Positions 55,272 to 63,980 of a stretch of DNA of 64,000 nucleotides are shown here, one piece after another. This stretch comes from Candidatus Cloacimonadota bacterium (GTDB lineage: Bacteria; Cloacimonadota; Cloacimonadia; JGIOTU-2): contig JAFGDR010000040.1 of NCBI GenBank assembly GCA_016932035.1, positions 1 through 64,000 on the forward strand. The letters run 5' to 3'. The notes beneath the pieces were generated by a model. That model did no database searches. It worked only from the letters and a program-made list of their open reading frames with translations, and was not told the origin of the DNA. Position 1 is the first letter of the stretch. Every line of letters begins with the position of its first letter. The translations under genes and the position numbers were made by a program.

Positions 55272-55735
55272 ATGAGCTTAAGTGGTGTTTAAAGCAAAAG
55301 AGAGGACTAAAACTTATAGAATCAAATTCAAATCTTGCTGAAGCTTATCTGAAAAAAGCTGAAGAAGCAATGGCAACAATGAATGAAATCAGTGATTCCA
55401 GTTGGAAAATATCCACAGCATATTATGCAATGTACTTTTCACTGTATTCATTGCTGCAAAAAATCGGTATTAAATCAGAAATTCACAAATGTACGATTTT
55501 ATTTGCCCAATCTTACCTTTCAGATTATTTCTCCGATGAAGAGTTACAATTTCTTGAACAAGCGATGGAGCAAAGAGTCGAAAATCAATATTATACAAAT
55601 GTTCATACTAATCGAGAATTTTATCATAAAGTTGTTAAAGAAGTTCCAAAATTCTATGTAAAATGCAAAAACCTTATTAGCTGTTTGACATATAAAGAAA
55701 TACAGCATATTAGGAACCTTCTAAATAAAAATTAG
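55268..55735 (+). CDS. HEPN-domain protein, probable toxin partner of the MNT
   Basis: The protein has 155 residues, all helical. The N-terminal part (AEAYLKKAEEAMATMNEISDS, then WKISTAYYAMYFSLYSLLQK) is the HEPN pattern of a four-helix bundle. The usual R-x4-6-H RNase motif is not obvious; at its place it reads RVENQYYTN, similar to the subset of HEPN proteins with R-x-x-x-D/Q-Y. Activity as an RNase is therefore uncertain. It overlaps the MNT gene by 4 nt (ATGA), the normal layout of this two-gene module. Confidence 0.8.
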   Translation: MNELKWCLKQKRGLKLIESNSNLAEAYLKKAEEAMATMNEISDSSWKISTAYYAMYFSLYSLLQKIGIKSEIHKCTILFAQSYLSDYFSDEELQFLEQAMEQRVENQYYTNVHTNREFYHKVVKEVPKFYVKCKNLISCLTYKEIQHIRNLLNKN

Positions 55736-55793
55736 TCTTTCTTTATTTAATGATAAATTTCAAAAATATAAATACAATTCTTTTAGCTAAGTT

Positions 55794-55799
55794 TTGACT
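55794..55799 (+). promoter_or_regulatory. TTGACT box before miaB
   Basis: TTGACT, 52 nt before ATG 55846, in a 110-nt AT-rich gap. The spacing equals that of the HEPN pair promoter. Confidence 0.35.
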
Positions 55800-55845
55800 T
55801 TATTAGTCAATGATCAAATCATTATTATGTTTTAAAACTCAACAC

Positions 55846-57153
55846 ATGAAATCCTATTCCTTCCACATCAAAACATACGGCTGCCAGATGAATGTTGCAG
55901 ACAGCGAACTCGTTGCTGGCATTCTGTCAAATGCAGGATATATTCAAACTGATACAATAGAACAAGCGGATATTATATTGTTCAACAGTTGCACGGTTAG
56001 ACAGCATGCTGAAGACCGGGTTCTTGGGAGAATCACAACCGAAGCAAGGAGAAAGGAGGACAATCCCAACATGCTCATCGGTCTTATCGGATGTGTTGCT
56101 CAAAGAAAATGTGAACAACTACTCGAAGAAATAGACAGTCTTGATTTCGTGGTAGGAACCGATCAATATCGGCAACTTCCTGATATAATTTCTTCGTGCT
56201 TAAAGGATAAAAAACCTCTTTTCGCAGATGTTCAAAACAACATTGAAAACTATGAAAATATTTATCCGGTCAGAAACAGGGGTGTTAATGCTTTTGTTAC
56301 GATCATGCGAGGATGTAATAATTTCTGCTCCTATTGCATCGTGCCCTATGTGCGCGGAAGAGAACGCTCACGTGATCATACCGAAATTTTTAATGAAATT
56401 GAAAAAGCAGGCATGGACGGTTTTAAGGATATCACGCTTCTTGGTCAGAATGTAAATTCCTATGACGACGGCATACTTACCTTTCCAGAACTCTTACAGC
56501 AGGCATCACACATAGGATCGATCGAGCGTCTGCGTTTTGTCACTTCACATCCTAAAGATCTTTCCGATAAAGTCATCGACGTCATGGCACAGGAACCAAA
56601 ACTGTGTGAGCATCTCCACCTACCCATGCAGTCCGGATCAGATAGAATCCTTCAAAAAATGAACAGAAATTATACGGCTGAGAAATATCTCGAGATAATC
56701 AACAAACTCAGAAATGCAATGCCGCAAATTGCACTTACCACAGATGTGATGGTCGGTTTTCCCGGTGAGACTGAAGAGGAATTCTTACACACTTATAATC
56801 TCATGAAAGAAATCCGGTTCGACTATGCCTTCATGTTCAAATACTCTCCTCGCGATGGGACTGAAGCAGCAGGATATCAGGATCAAATCCCAGAAGAAAT
56901 CCGCCTCGAACGCCTTCAAAAACTCATCGATCAGCAGGAAATCATTACCTTTGAAAAATACCAGGAACAAATCGGCAGAACGGTCGAAGTGTATGTGGAA
57001 CAGGTTAGTAAAAAAAGTGACAAGGAACTTTCAGGGAGAACGCTCGATAATAAAATTGCTGTATTTCAAGGTGGAAAAAACCTCATAAGTAGCTTTGTTA
57101 AGATCAAAATAGTTGACGCAACAGGATGGACACTCAAAGGAAAACAAATCTAA
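55846..57153 (+). CDS. miaB: tRNA-2-methylthio-N6-dimethylallyladenosine synthase
   Basis: MiaB is a radical-SAM methylthiotransferase that modifies A37 of tRNAs. From ATG 55846 it has 435 residues; an in-frame ATG at 55810 would add 12 residues, and neither start has a clear ribosome site. The N-terminal UPF0004 domain contains the three cluster-binding Cys (KTYGCQMNVADSE, NSCTVRQHAEDRV, LIGCVAQRK). The radical SAM motif is CNNFCSYCIVPYVRGRERS, followed by LLGQNVNSYDDG. The C-terminal TRAM domain is at about 375-435. All key residues are present. Confidence 0.97.
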   Translation: MKSYSFHIKTYGCQMNVADSELVAGILSNAGYIQTDTIEQADIILFNSCTVRQHAEDRVLGRITTEARRKEDNPNMLIGLIGCVAQRKCEQLLEEIDSLDFVVGTDQYRQLPDIISSCLKDKKPLFADVQNNIENYENIYPVRNRGVNAFVTIMRGCNNFCSYCIVPYVRGRERSRDHTEIFNEIEKAGMDGFKDITLLGQNVNSYDDGILTFPELLQQASHIGSIERLRFVTSHPKDLSDKVIDVMAQEPKLCEHLHLPMQSGSDRILQKMNRNYTAEKYLEIINKLRNAMPQIALTTDVMVGFPGETEEEFLHTYNLMKEIRFDYAFMFKYSPRDGTEAAGYQDQIPEEIRLERLQKLIDQQEIITFEKYQEQIGRTVEVYVEQVSKKSDKELSGRTLDNKIAVFQGGKNLISSFVKIKIVDATGWTLKGKQI

Positions 57154-57165
57154 CTTGCAAGGAGT

Positions 57166-58269
57166 ATGATGGAAGAAGTTGAAGTCTTAATAATCGGTGC
57201 CGGGATTGTTGGACTGGCTATTGCAGAACGCCTTTCAAAAACCTTCGATTGCGTTATCGTGGCAGAAAAGGAAGATTCTTTCGGAAGGCATACATCGAGC
57301 AGGAACAGTGAAGTGATACATTCGGGGATCTACTACCCAAAAAACTCTCTTAAAGCAAAGCTCTGTGTTAAGGGTAATGATATGCTCTATGACTTTATGC
57401 AGAAGCATGATGTACATCATAGAAAGTGCGGAAAACTACTTATTGCCGCAAAAGAACAGGAAATCCCGATCCTGGAGGAATTGCTCCAGAACGGGACGAA
57501 CAATGGTGTTCAGGGATTGGAAATCTATTCTCAAGAACAAGTGAAAGAGATTGAGCCGCTGTTCAAAACAATGGGTGCACTCTGGGTTCCTTCCACAGGT
57601 ATTATGGACACTCACAATGTCATGAAAAAGCTCGAATTTCTTGCTGAGGAGAACGGTGCCATGGTATCCTACAACACAGAAGCAGTTGGCATAGAAAAAG
57701 TTGATGACAGCTATATTGTCACCTTTAAAGACGGCTTCCAGGTCAAATCTCCTATTGTGATAAATTCTGCAGGATTATGGTCGGATAAAGTGTCCGGTAT
57801 GGTTGGCATACACCCGGAAAAACATAACTACAAAATTCATCTCTGCAAAGGTGAATACTACAAAACTACCAAGTATAATAATATCGAACACCTGGTCTAT
57901 CCTGTTCCTGATCCGACAGGTATCTCTCTTGGAATTCATATTAGAATAAATTTGAATGGTGAACTATCGTTCGGTCCTAATGCATATTATGTTGATGAGC
58001 TAGAATACAGTATGGATGAAACCTATCACAGACTATTCCATGAATCCGTCTCAGAATACCTCGACATCGAATTTGATGAAATGTGGCAGGATGATGCAGG
58101 CATTCGACCCAAGCTGCAGGGAAAAGGAGAGGGATTCCGGGATTTTGTTATCGAAAATGAAAAAGATAAAGGTTTTCCCAATTTCATAAATTTAATCGGT
58201 ATCGAGTCTCCCGGACTTACCTGTTGTCTTGCAATAGCTGAATTTGTTGAGAATCTTATCGAACATTGA
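57166..58269 (+). CDS. lhgO: FAD-dependent oxidoreductase, L-2-hydroxyglutarate oxidase family
   Basis: This DAO-family flavoprotein has 367 residues. It shows VLIIGAGIVGLAIAERLS with the dinucleotide-binding glycines, HTSSRNSEVIHSGIYYP, LWVPSTGIMDTHNVMKKLEF and a late IRPKLQGKGEGFRDFVI. This pattern matches the LhgO-like family that oxidises L-2-hydroxyglutarate and passes electrons to quinone. It follows miaB by 12 nt. The start is ATG 57166 or 57169, both close to AAGGAG. A related role in reducing or oxidising another substrate cannot be excluded. Confidence 0.87.
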   Translation: MMEEVEVLIIGAGIVGLAIAERLSKTFDCVIVAEKEDSFGRHTSSRNSEVIHSGIYYPKNSLKAKLCVKGNDMLYDFMQKHDVHHRKCGKLLIAAKEQEIPILEELLQNGTNNGVQGLEIYSQEQVKEIEPLFKTMGALWVPSTGIMDTHNVMKKLEFLAEENGAMVSYNTEAVGIEKVDDSYIVTFKDGFQVKSPIVINSAGLWSDKVSGMVGIHPEKHNYKIHLCKGEYYKTTKYNNIEHLVYPVPDPTGISLGIHIRINLNGELSFGPNAYYVDELEYSMDETYHRLFHESVSEYLDIEFDEMWQDDAGIRPKLQGKGEGFRDFVIENEKDKGFPNFINLIGIESPGLTCCLAIAEFVENLIEH

Positions 58270-58290
58270 TCAATATATAACATATAAATA

Positions 58291-58296
58291 TTGACA
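58291..58296 (+). promoter_or_regulatory. TTGACA box before the TPR protein operon
   Basis: TTGACA in ATATTGACATAC, 52 nt before ATG 58343; no good -10 sequence is seen at 17 nt. Confidence 0.4.
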
Positions 58297-58342
58297 TACT
58301 TCATAGGTATAGCACGCTCTTTTTTACTAGATCGGGGGTACA

Positions 58343-60220
58343 ATGAAGAGAATAATAGTATTATTTGTAATGGTTTTATTTGTTTCAGTAAGTCTGTGTG
58401 CACAAAACGTGACACTGCTCTTTAAGGAAAAAAAGACCTTCTCCAAAGAAAAAGTGTTATCAATCTCTCTTTGTGATCAAAATGGAAATGAGCCTGTTAC
58501 AGAAGAAGAATTTATTCAGTCAGATATGCTGTATTTTGCATATAAACCAATTGGAGAATGGGAGTTCAAAGAAAAAGACCTTGATGAAGATGTAGCCACG
58601 ATTTACATCAAGCAGCAAGGTGTTAGGATCGATCAGCAGGAAATTAATGCTCAAACCTTTGATGGAAAAATAAATCAGGTTATTACGGCATATCCGAAGA
58701 GGAACTTCAATCTTGCAGAACCTTTCTCTTTCCACAACGAACTGACCAACTCACAGCCAATGATCCTGCCAGAAAAATTCTGGATTGATTACGATGCTTT
58801 CCGTAATGCCTATACAAAAGGCGCTGATCTTGCAGATCAAGAACAATACCTTGAATCCTTCTCTGCACTTACGTGCTTCCTCAGTAATACACCTGAGGTC
58901 GAAGGTTTATCATTTCATAGACTCACCCTTCAATTGGTAACTAACGATGTTAGGATACTCATAAATGAGACTCAATCAGAATTCAATATTCTCAAGCTCG
59001 AACTTATAAAATCTCTTAATGAGACAACATTGGGGCAGCTCGATGATCTGTATTCACAAGCACTTACGCTTCAAGATAGCTTTTCTGTCTATTTTGATTA
59101 CATGAATAATGCGGAGAGTAATAACCTTCACAATAAACTCGATACTCTCGTGCAGGAATCCGGAGATTTACTTCAGCAATATACTGATGAATTCAAGCTT
59201 CAAAAGTTAACGATCTTTGAAAAAGGGCATTATTCCGACAACCGATTTGCGTATTACATCGATCTGCTTAGCAGAATGCTTTGCTACTCTGACAGCATTC
59301 ACATGATAGACAGTTTGCATCCGATGAACATCGAAACAGTGAACAACTTTCCGGAACAGAAAAATCGTCTTGAACTTCTGGAATGGCTTGATGACTTTCT
59401 TGCAGGCATCACTCTTATCAACCGTTCCATCGAGCGGGATCAATGTGTGCTGTGTGACTCTGCAATGATGAACCTTAAGGCTCAGCTCTTAATTGAGAAG
59501 CAGCCATATTATGAGATCGTCACCGCATTCAACGAACTTGGTTCACAAGAAAGGGATGCTTTTGCTCAAAACATTTCTGCAGCCTGCGTAAAATGCACAG
59601 ACGAAGAACTCCTCGATCTTCTCGAGCTTCAGTATCTGTCATGGCTTGCGACGAATTCCAATATATCGGAAACTGTTCTTTCTGCAATAAATAACGGTCT
59701 CGAATATGAGAAAGCAGGTAATATCGTAGATGCAGAGCAGCAGTTCACCAAAGCAACATTGCTTGCAAGTAATTATGCACCTCCACAATTCTATCTTGGG
59801 AGGATCTACCATCAAAAAGATGAAAAATATACTGCTGAAATATACTTCCAAAGAGCGCTGGAAATTTCTCCAACATATATCTCACCCATGAAATATATGA
59901 TCGATTTTCTTATTGAGGACGGCAGTTATCAGGAAGCGCTGGATCAGGTGAATACAGCACTCGAATCAAATCCGATCTGGTTTTTCCATTACCTTAAAGC
60001 CCTCGCTCTTTACCATCTTGGGCAATATGCTGAAGCTGGCAACGTGTTGAATGAAGCAATCCGGATCAATGGCTTCGACTTTGATGAATATATTCTTCTC
60101 GGTGATATATATAAAGGACAGGAGAACATTGACCGTGCCAAAGAAGCGTATAGCAATGCAGGTAAGATCGATCCTACCAATAAAATCTTTACAGAACGGA
60201 TGGCTTCATTAAAGAAGTGA
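58343..60220 (+). CDS. Secreted or periplasmic TPR-repeat protein
   Basis: The 625 residues have a signal peptide at about 1-20. The middle part (about 150-430) is helical with no clear family. At about 455-620 there are four to five tetratricopeptide repeats (GNIVDAEQQFTKATLLASNY, YTAEIYFQRALEISPTYI, GSYQEALDQVNTALESNP, GQYAEAGNVLNEAIRINGF, IDRAKEAYSNAGKIDPTN). It is probably a scaffold for envelope proteins. The TerB-like gene starts 1 nt after its stop, so the four genes 58343-62116 form an operon. Confidence 0.85.
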   Translation: MKRIIVLFVMVLFVSVSLCAQNVTLLFKEKKTFSKEKVLSISLCDQNGNEPVTEEEFIQSDMLYFAYKPIGEWEFKEKDLDEDVATIYIKQQGVRIDQQEINAQTFDGKINQVITAYPKRNFNLAEPFSFHNELTNSQPMILPEKFWIDYDAFRNAYTKGADLADQEQYLESFSALTCFLSNTPEVEGLSFHRLTLQLVTNDVRILINETQSEFNILKLELIKSLNETTLGQLDDLYSQALTLQDSFSVYFDYMNNAESNNLHNKLDTLVQESGDLLQQYTDEFKLQKLTIFEKGHYSDNRFAYYIDLLSRMLCYSDSIHMIDSLHPMNIETVNNFPEQKNRLELLEWLDDFLAGITLINRSIERDQCVLCDSAMMNLKAQLLIEKQPYYEIVTAFNELGSQERDAFAQNISAACVKCTDEELLDLLELQYLSWLATNSNISETVLSAINNGLEYEKAGNIVDAEQQFTKATLLASNYAPPQFYLGRIYHQKDEKYTAEIYFQRALEISPTYISPMKYMIDFLIEDGSYQEALDQVNTALESNPIWFFHYLKALALYHLGQYAEAGNVLNEAIRINGFDFDEYILLGDIYKGQENIDRAKEAYSNAGKIDPTNKIFTERMASLKK

Positions 60221-60221
60221 T

Positions 60222-60674
60222 ATGTTTAATTTCAAAAATTTGTTCCAGGCTTCAGAACCTGAAACTCAACTTGAAAACAGCTCTTCGGAGAAACGATTGC
60301 AGATTGCAACCTGTGCATTATTTCTTGAAATTGCACAGAGTGACGAACACTTTTCCGAGCTCGAACACAGCACAATTATCGATATTCTAAAACAAGAATT
60401 TTCTCTTTCGGAAGATGAGGTGCAATCTCTCATCAAAAGCACCGAACATGAACTGGATGAGAGTATCGATCTATGGCAGTTCACCAATTTGATAAATCAG
60501 AATTTCTCTGATGAGGATAAGATCAAAGTAATGGAGAATATCTGGAGAATCATTTATGCCGATCAAAAGCTCGATGCACAGGAAGACTATCTTGCCCACA
60601 AGATCGCAAACCTTCTCAGATTATCACATAATATATTAATTGATACAAAATTAAAGGTGAAAAAACATGAATAA
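60222..60674 (+). CDS. TerB-family (tellurite resistance protein B-like) protein
   Basis: The 150 residues are all helical. ATCALFLEIAQSDEHFSELE and IMENIWRIIYADQKLDAQED-like text (here VMENIWRIIYADQKLDAQED) are the TerB hallmarks, with acidic residues that may bind divalent metal. There is no other ter gene, so it is not a tellurite cluster. It overlaps the HD gene by 8 nt. Confidence 0.87.
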   Translation: MFNFKNLFQASEPETQLENSSSEKRLQIATCALFLEIAQSDEHFSELEHSTIIDILKQEFSLSEDEVQSLIKSTEHELDESIDLWQFTNLINQNFSDEDKIKVMENIWRIIYADQKLDAQEDYLAHKIANLLRLSHNILIDTKLKVKKHE

Positions 60675-61209
60675 TGAGATAAAAGAACTCTGGCCTGAAC
60701 TCAACTGGATCGAAAATGAAGACCTGCAAGAAAAAGTGGCTGCTACGTGGGAACTTGCGTTTTCAAAAAGTGTTCTCACTCCTGAAGATCTTCAGAGAAT
60801 CCCATTTACTCTTCTTGTTGAAGATTGCAAGGTAAATTTTATGGCGCACAAACGCGCTGTTGTGCATGTTGCGTATGAATCAGCAAAGATCATGCAAAAA
60901 TTCTTTGGTGATGAACTTCCGATCGATCTCGATGTTGTTGTTGCAGGAGCTATTCTTGCTGATGTGGGCAAATTGCTTGAGTATGAAAAAGACGGTGATT
61001 CGATCAAATTCAGCAAATCAGGTCAGCTCCTTCGTCATGCCTTTACCGGTGTTGCACTGGCTCATGCATGTGGCGTGCCGGATGAAGTATGCCATGTGAT
61101 CGCTGTGCATTCAAAAGAGGGAGATGGCTTCCGTCGAACCACTGAAGGACTCATCATCCATCATGCTGATTTCATGACCTATTTACCATTTAAAAATCTT
61201 ATAAAATAA
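60667..61209 (+). CDS. HD-like phosphohydrolase domain protein with altered HD motif
   Basis: The 180 residues are an HD-superfamily helical fold. His61 and His67 (MAHKRAVVHVA) precede GAILADVGKLLEY. The position of the normal His-Asp pair reads Ala98-Asp99 in place of His-Asp. Later His residues remain (LLRHAF, VIAVHSKEGDG, IIHHADFMTY). It could have a different metal site or be a binding protein. It is co-transcribed with TerB-like and universal stress genes. Confidence 0.8.
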   Translation: MNNEIKELWPELNWIENEDLQEKVAATWELAFSKSVLTPEDLQRIPFTLLVEDCKVNFMAHKRAVVHVAYESAKIMQKFFGDELPIDLDVVVAGAILADVGKLLEYEKDGDSIKFSKSGQLLRHAFTGVALAHACGVPDEVCHVIAVHSKEGDGFRRTTEGLIIHHADFMTYLPFKNLIK

Positions 61210-61222
61210 CGGAGAGACTTCT

Positions 61223-62116
61223 ATGAAAAAAATAATTGTGCCAGTCGATTTTTCTGAAAATACAGAATGTGCATGTGACTATGCACTGAAATTCGCCGCA
61301 AAAGAAGAAACCGAGATACTGCTCTTTCATGCGTATATGTATCCTATCGCAACCGCAGATATGACGGACGATGTGGTAGACAGCTCAACGCTGATCACAC
61401 CTGAAATTATGGACAGTATAGAACAAGCAGCACACGCAGGCATGAAACGCTTAAAAGACAAGCTCGATAAAAAAATTAAGGAGGAAAAGGTTTCGACCAT
61501 CAAGCTGAAAACAAAAGTTACCAATGGAATGGTCGAATATGAAATCCTCGATGGATGTGATACATACAATCCCGATCTCGTTATTATGAGTTCCTCCGGT
61601 CAGGGTCACACTTCAGGAAAATTGCTGGGAAGCATTGCACTCAAGATACTCGAACATGCTGCAATTCCTGTCATGACAATTCCTGATGGTACAAAGTTCA
61701 AAAAGATCCGTAATGTCCTGTATATCACTGATTTTGATGAATCGGATATCACTGCCATAGAAAGTCTTCTCAGCATTCTCGATCCCTTCAAGGTCAAAAT
61801 ACACTGCCTGCATGTCGAGCATTCAAAAAAGGATATGCTGGACAATATGCTTATGGATTATCTCAAGAAACATTTCGAGAATGAGTTCAAAAAAGAAGTG
61901 ATGTTCTTCGAGATCGTACAGGACAAGGATGTCTCAAAAGCAGTTGAAGAGTACATCAAAGAGAAAGATATTGATCTTGTTGGGCTCCTGCATCACAAGC
62001 GGGGATTGCTTTCCAAGATATTCCATCCAAGCATGACCAAAAAGATCTTCTATCAAACCGGTCTGCCCATCCTCACTTTTCATGATACCGCAGAAGAGGA
62101 TGATTCGATAGAATAG
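61223..62116 (+). CDS. Tandem universal stress protein (UspA) domains
   Basis: The 297 residues hold two Usp domains. The first (1-150) has KKIIVPVDFSENTECACDYA and the ATP-binding SSSGQGHTSGKLLGSIALKI, followed by PVMTIP. The second (about 155-290) is more diverged: VLYITDFDESDITAIESLLS, and GLLHHKRGLLSKIFHPSMTK in place of the G-2x-G-9x-G nucleotide loop. It is typical of the tandem Usp type. Its stop is one base before the convergent RqcH-like gene stop. Confidence 0.93.
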   Translation: MKKIIVPVDFSENTECACDYALKFAAKEETEILLFHAYMYPIATADMTDDVVDSSTLITPEIMDSIEQAAHAGMKRLKDKLDKKIKEEKVSTIKLKTKVTNGMVEYEILDGCDTYNPDLVIMSSSGQGHTSGKLLGSIALKILEHAAIPVMTIPDGTKFKKIRNVLYITDFDESDITAIESLLSILDPFKVKIHCLHVEHSKKDMLDNMLMDYLKKHFENEFKKEVMFFEIVQDKDVSKAVEEYIKEKDIDLVGLLHHKRGLLSKIFHPSMTKKIFYQTGLPILTFHDTAEEDDSIE

Positions 62117-62117
62117 T

Positions 62118-63773
62118 TCAGAATTTTAATGTTCTTGGATGGATGGGATCCACGAACACTGTTTTCTGATTTTTATAAACCACAAACCCGGGAGCGCTTT
62201 TCCTAGGTTTTGTTACATACCGAACTTTTGTAAAATCCACCGGAACTTTTGTCGAATGTTTTGCCTTGCTGTAATATGCTGCGATACCTGCTGCAACTTC
62301 TCTCACCTTCTCAGGCAAGTGATCGAGTTTCGATGGATTCTTTACAATGACATGTGAACCGTGATAAACCCTCGTATGGAAAAACCAGTCGTCGGGCTTT
62401 GCATAATGCGTTGTTAATTCATCATTCTCTTTATTTGATCGTCCGGTAAGGATCTCCCAATTTTTCCCTTCTGCTGAAATAGTAAATCGTCTGAATGGAA
62501 GAGTTGTTTTATCTTTAGGCACAGTATCTTTTTTCCCAACAAATCCTTTGAGACTATTCACATCCTCGAATGATCTGATGTCAGAGATTTCCTTTTCAAG
62601 TTGAGTTATTTTTTTCTGATTGTTTGTAATATTTCTACTGAGTTTCTCTTTGCCGGATACTGCTTTCTTGTACTTCTTGAAATAGAATTCCATATTCTGC
62701 TGTGGGCTTTTATCTGCCTGCAGAGGAATTATAATACTAGGATTTTCACTCTCAAAATAATCAATGACTTCGACTTCATCAATTCCTTCTTTGATCGCAT
62801 GCAGATTGATCTTTAACAACTCGCCTAATTTCTGCCAGTGTGATGCATCCTCAAGTTCTGTCATATCCTTTTTTTGTTGAGCAAGCGTTTTGAGTAACTT
62901 CTTTTTCTTTCGCTCCAGTTCATGCAGGATTTTCTCTTTAGTTTGATGAAGTTGCGATTGAACGATCTCGTTTTTGAAGTAATACTCATAAGCACTATTT
63001 ACCGATTCCATCTCAAGGCAGTCTTCACAATTGAATACGTTGAAGTATTTGCCTTTGGGATCATAATATAATTTGTTTGATGCAGACCATCTCTCGCACG
63101 TTGAGCGAATGATATTTATGAATTCCCACATTTCTTCAGTACGCATCTCAGGCTTAAAAAAATTCTTGAGAAATTTTGGTGTATTGCTGAATTGCGTTAT
63201 AAAATCTTTCCATAAAACGGGCAATGTATTTGGATATAGCTCAAAGTACATTTCTCTACTCACAGCAAAAATATACGGTTTTTCAGCTGCTGGAGGTGGC
63301 GTATATGAAATTCCAGGATACAATTGCCGGTATGCGCTATCCGAGATATGGACTCTTCGATGGCAATCAAGAATAACATCCTCACCTTTTTCCTCTCGTG
63401 TGAGTATCAGGTTTTCATAGCGTGGGATTAACTCTAAAATAAGTTTGTAATATGAGGTTTCTCCATAAAAGGATTCTTTTTCAAATGCGAGAACAAGCAC
63501 CTTGTCGTTTTTCTGCAATTCAATACCCATTATCGTACTTTTTAAGAGGTGTTTTCTCAGCAACAATGAAAGGTGATTATCAGTCCAATCATTATCATCG
63601 ATATTTTTCGACAGAAAGCAAAGTGGGTTTTTACCATTAAGCGAGATGACAAATTGTATAGATGCAAGATCGAGAACATACGTCGTATCATGGAAATACA
63701 CTTCTTTTACATCCCTTTTTGTAAAGTGGATCTTATTTTCTTTTTGCCATAAATCAAGAAACGTATATTCCAT
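62118..63773 (-). CDS. rqcH: RqcH/NFACT-family ribosome quality control protein
   Basis: The 551 residues have an NFACT-N fibronectin-binding-like domain at the start (VYFHDTTYVLDLASIQFVIS), a coiled-coil middle (about 290-420; LHELERKKKKLLKTLAQQKK), and a C-terminal NFACT-R domain with DDWFFHTRVYHGSHVIVKNP. This is the bacterial homologue of Rqc2/NEMF. It binds stalled 50S subunits and adds alanine tails to the stalled chain. The D-DW and GSHV motifs are intact. It is on the minus strand with its own upstream region. Confidence 0.92.
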   Translation of the reverse strand: MEYTFLDLWQKENKIHFTKRDVKEVYFHDTTYVLDLASIQFVISLNGKNPLCFLSKNIDDNDWTDNHLSLLLRKHLLKSTIMGIELQKNDKVLVLAFEKESFYGETSYYKLILELIPRYENLILTREEKGEDVILDCHRRVHISDSAYRQLYPGISYTPPPAAEKPYIFAVSREMYFELYPNTLPVLWKDFITQFSNTPKFLKNFFKPEMRTEEMWEFINIIRSTCERWSASNKLYYDPKGKYFNVFNCEDCLEMESVNSAYEYYFKNEIVQSQLHQTKEKILHELERKKKKLLKTLAQQKKDMTELEDASHWQKLGELLKINLHAIKEGIDEVEVIDYFESENPSIIIPLQADKSPQQNMEFYFKKYKKAVSGKEKLSRNITNNQKKITQLEKEISDIRSFEDVNSLKGFVGKKDTVPKDKTTLPFRRFTISAEGKNWEILTGRSNKENDELTTHYAKPDDWFFHTRVYHGSHVIVKNPSKLDHLPEKVREVAAGIAAYYSKAKHSTKVPVDFTKVRYVTKPRKSAPGFVVYKNQKTVFVDPIHPRTLKF

Positions 63774-63850
63774 ATTTCAACCTGAATCTTTTAACAAAAT
63801 ATTATGTGATTAATCTCACATATTGTCACCAAGGAATTTATTGTGAATAT

Positions 63851-63856
63851 AGGCAA
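63851..63856 (-). promoter_or_regulatory. Minus-strand TTGCCT box before the RqcH-like gene
   Basis: TTGCCT on the minus strand, 83 nt before ATG 63773, within the same 16-nt sequence seen upstream of the MBL hydrolase gene. The 227-nt end region has no other signals besides the plus-strand box at 63932. Confidence 0.3.
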
Positions 63857-63931
63857 GATTTATCATATCTGCTTCATTCAACATTGCGGGAATAGTAAAC
63901 GGAAATTCAACAAAAATATTTCGATTTCTAC

Positions 63932-63937
63932 TTGACA
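63932..63937 (+). promoter_or_regulatory. TTGACA box near the window end
   Basis: TTGACA in TACTTGACAGCT, 49 nt before an ATG at 63981. Confidence 0.4.
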
Positions 63938-63980
63938 GCTTTTCTATCCTTGCAAAGAAGCACCTTTTAAGTGGTTATTT

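Noticed and set aside
60222-60674. Tellurite resistance cluster
   Set aside because: Only a TerB-like domain protein is present; the neighbours are TPR, HD and Usp genes.
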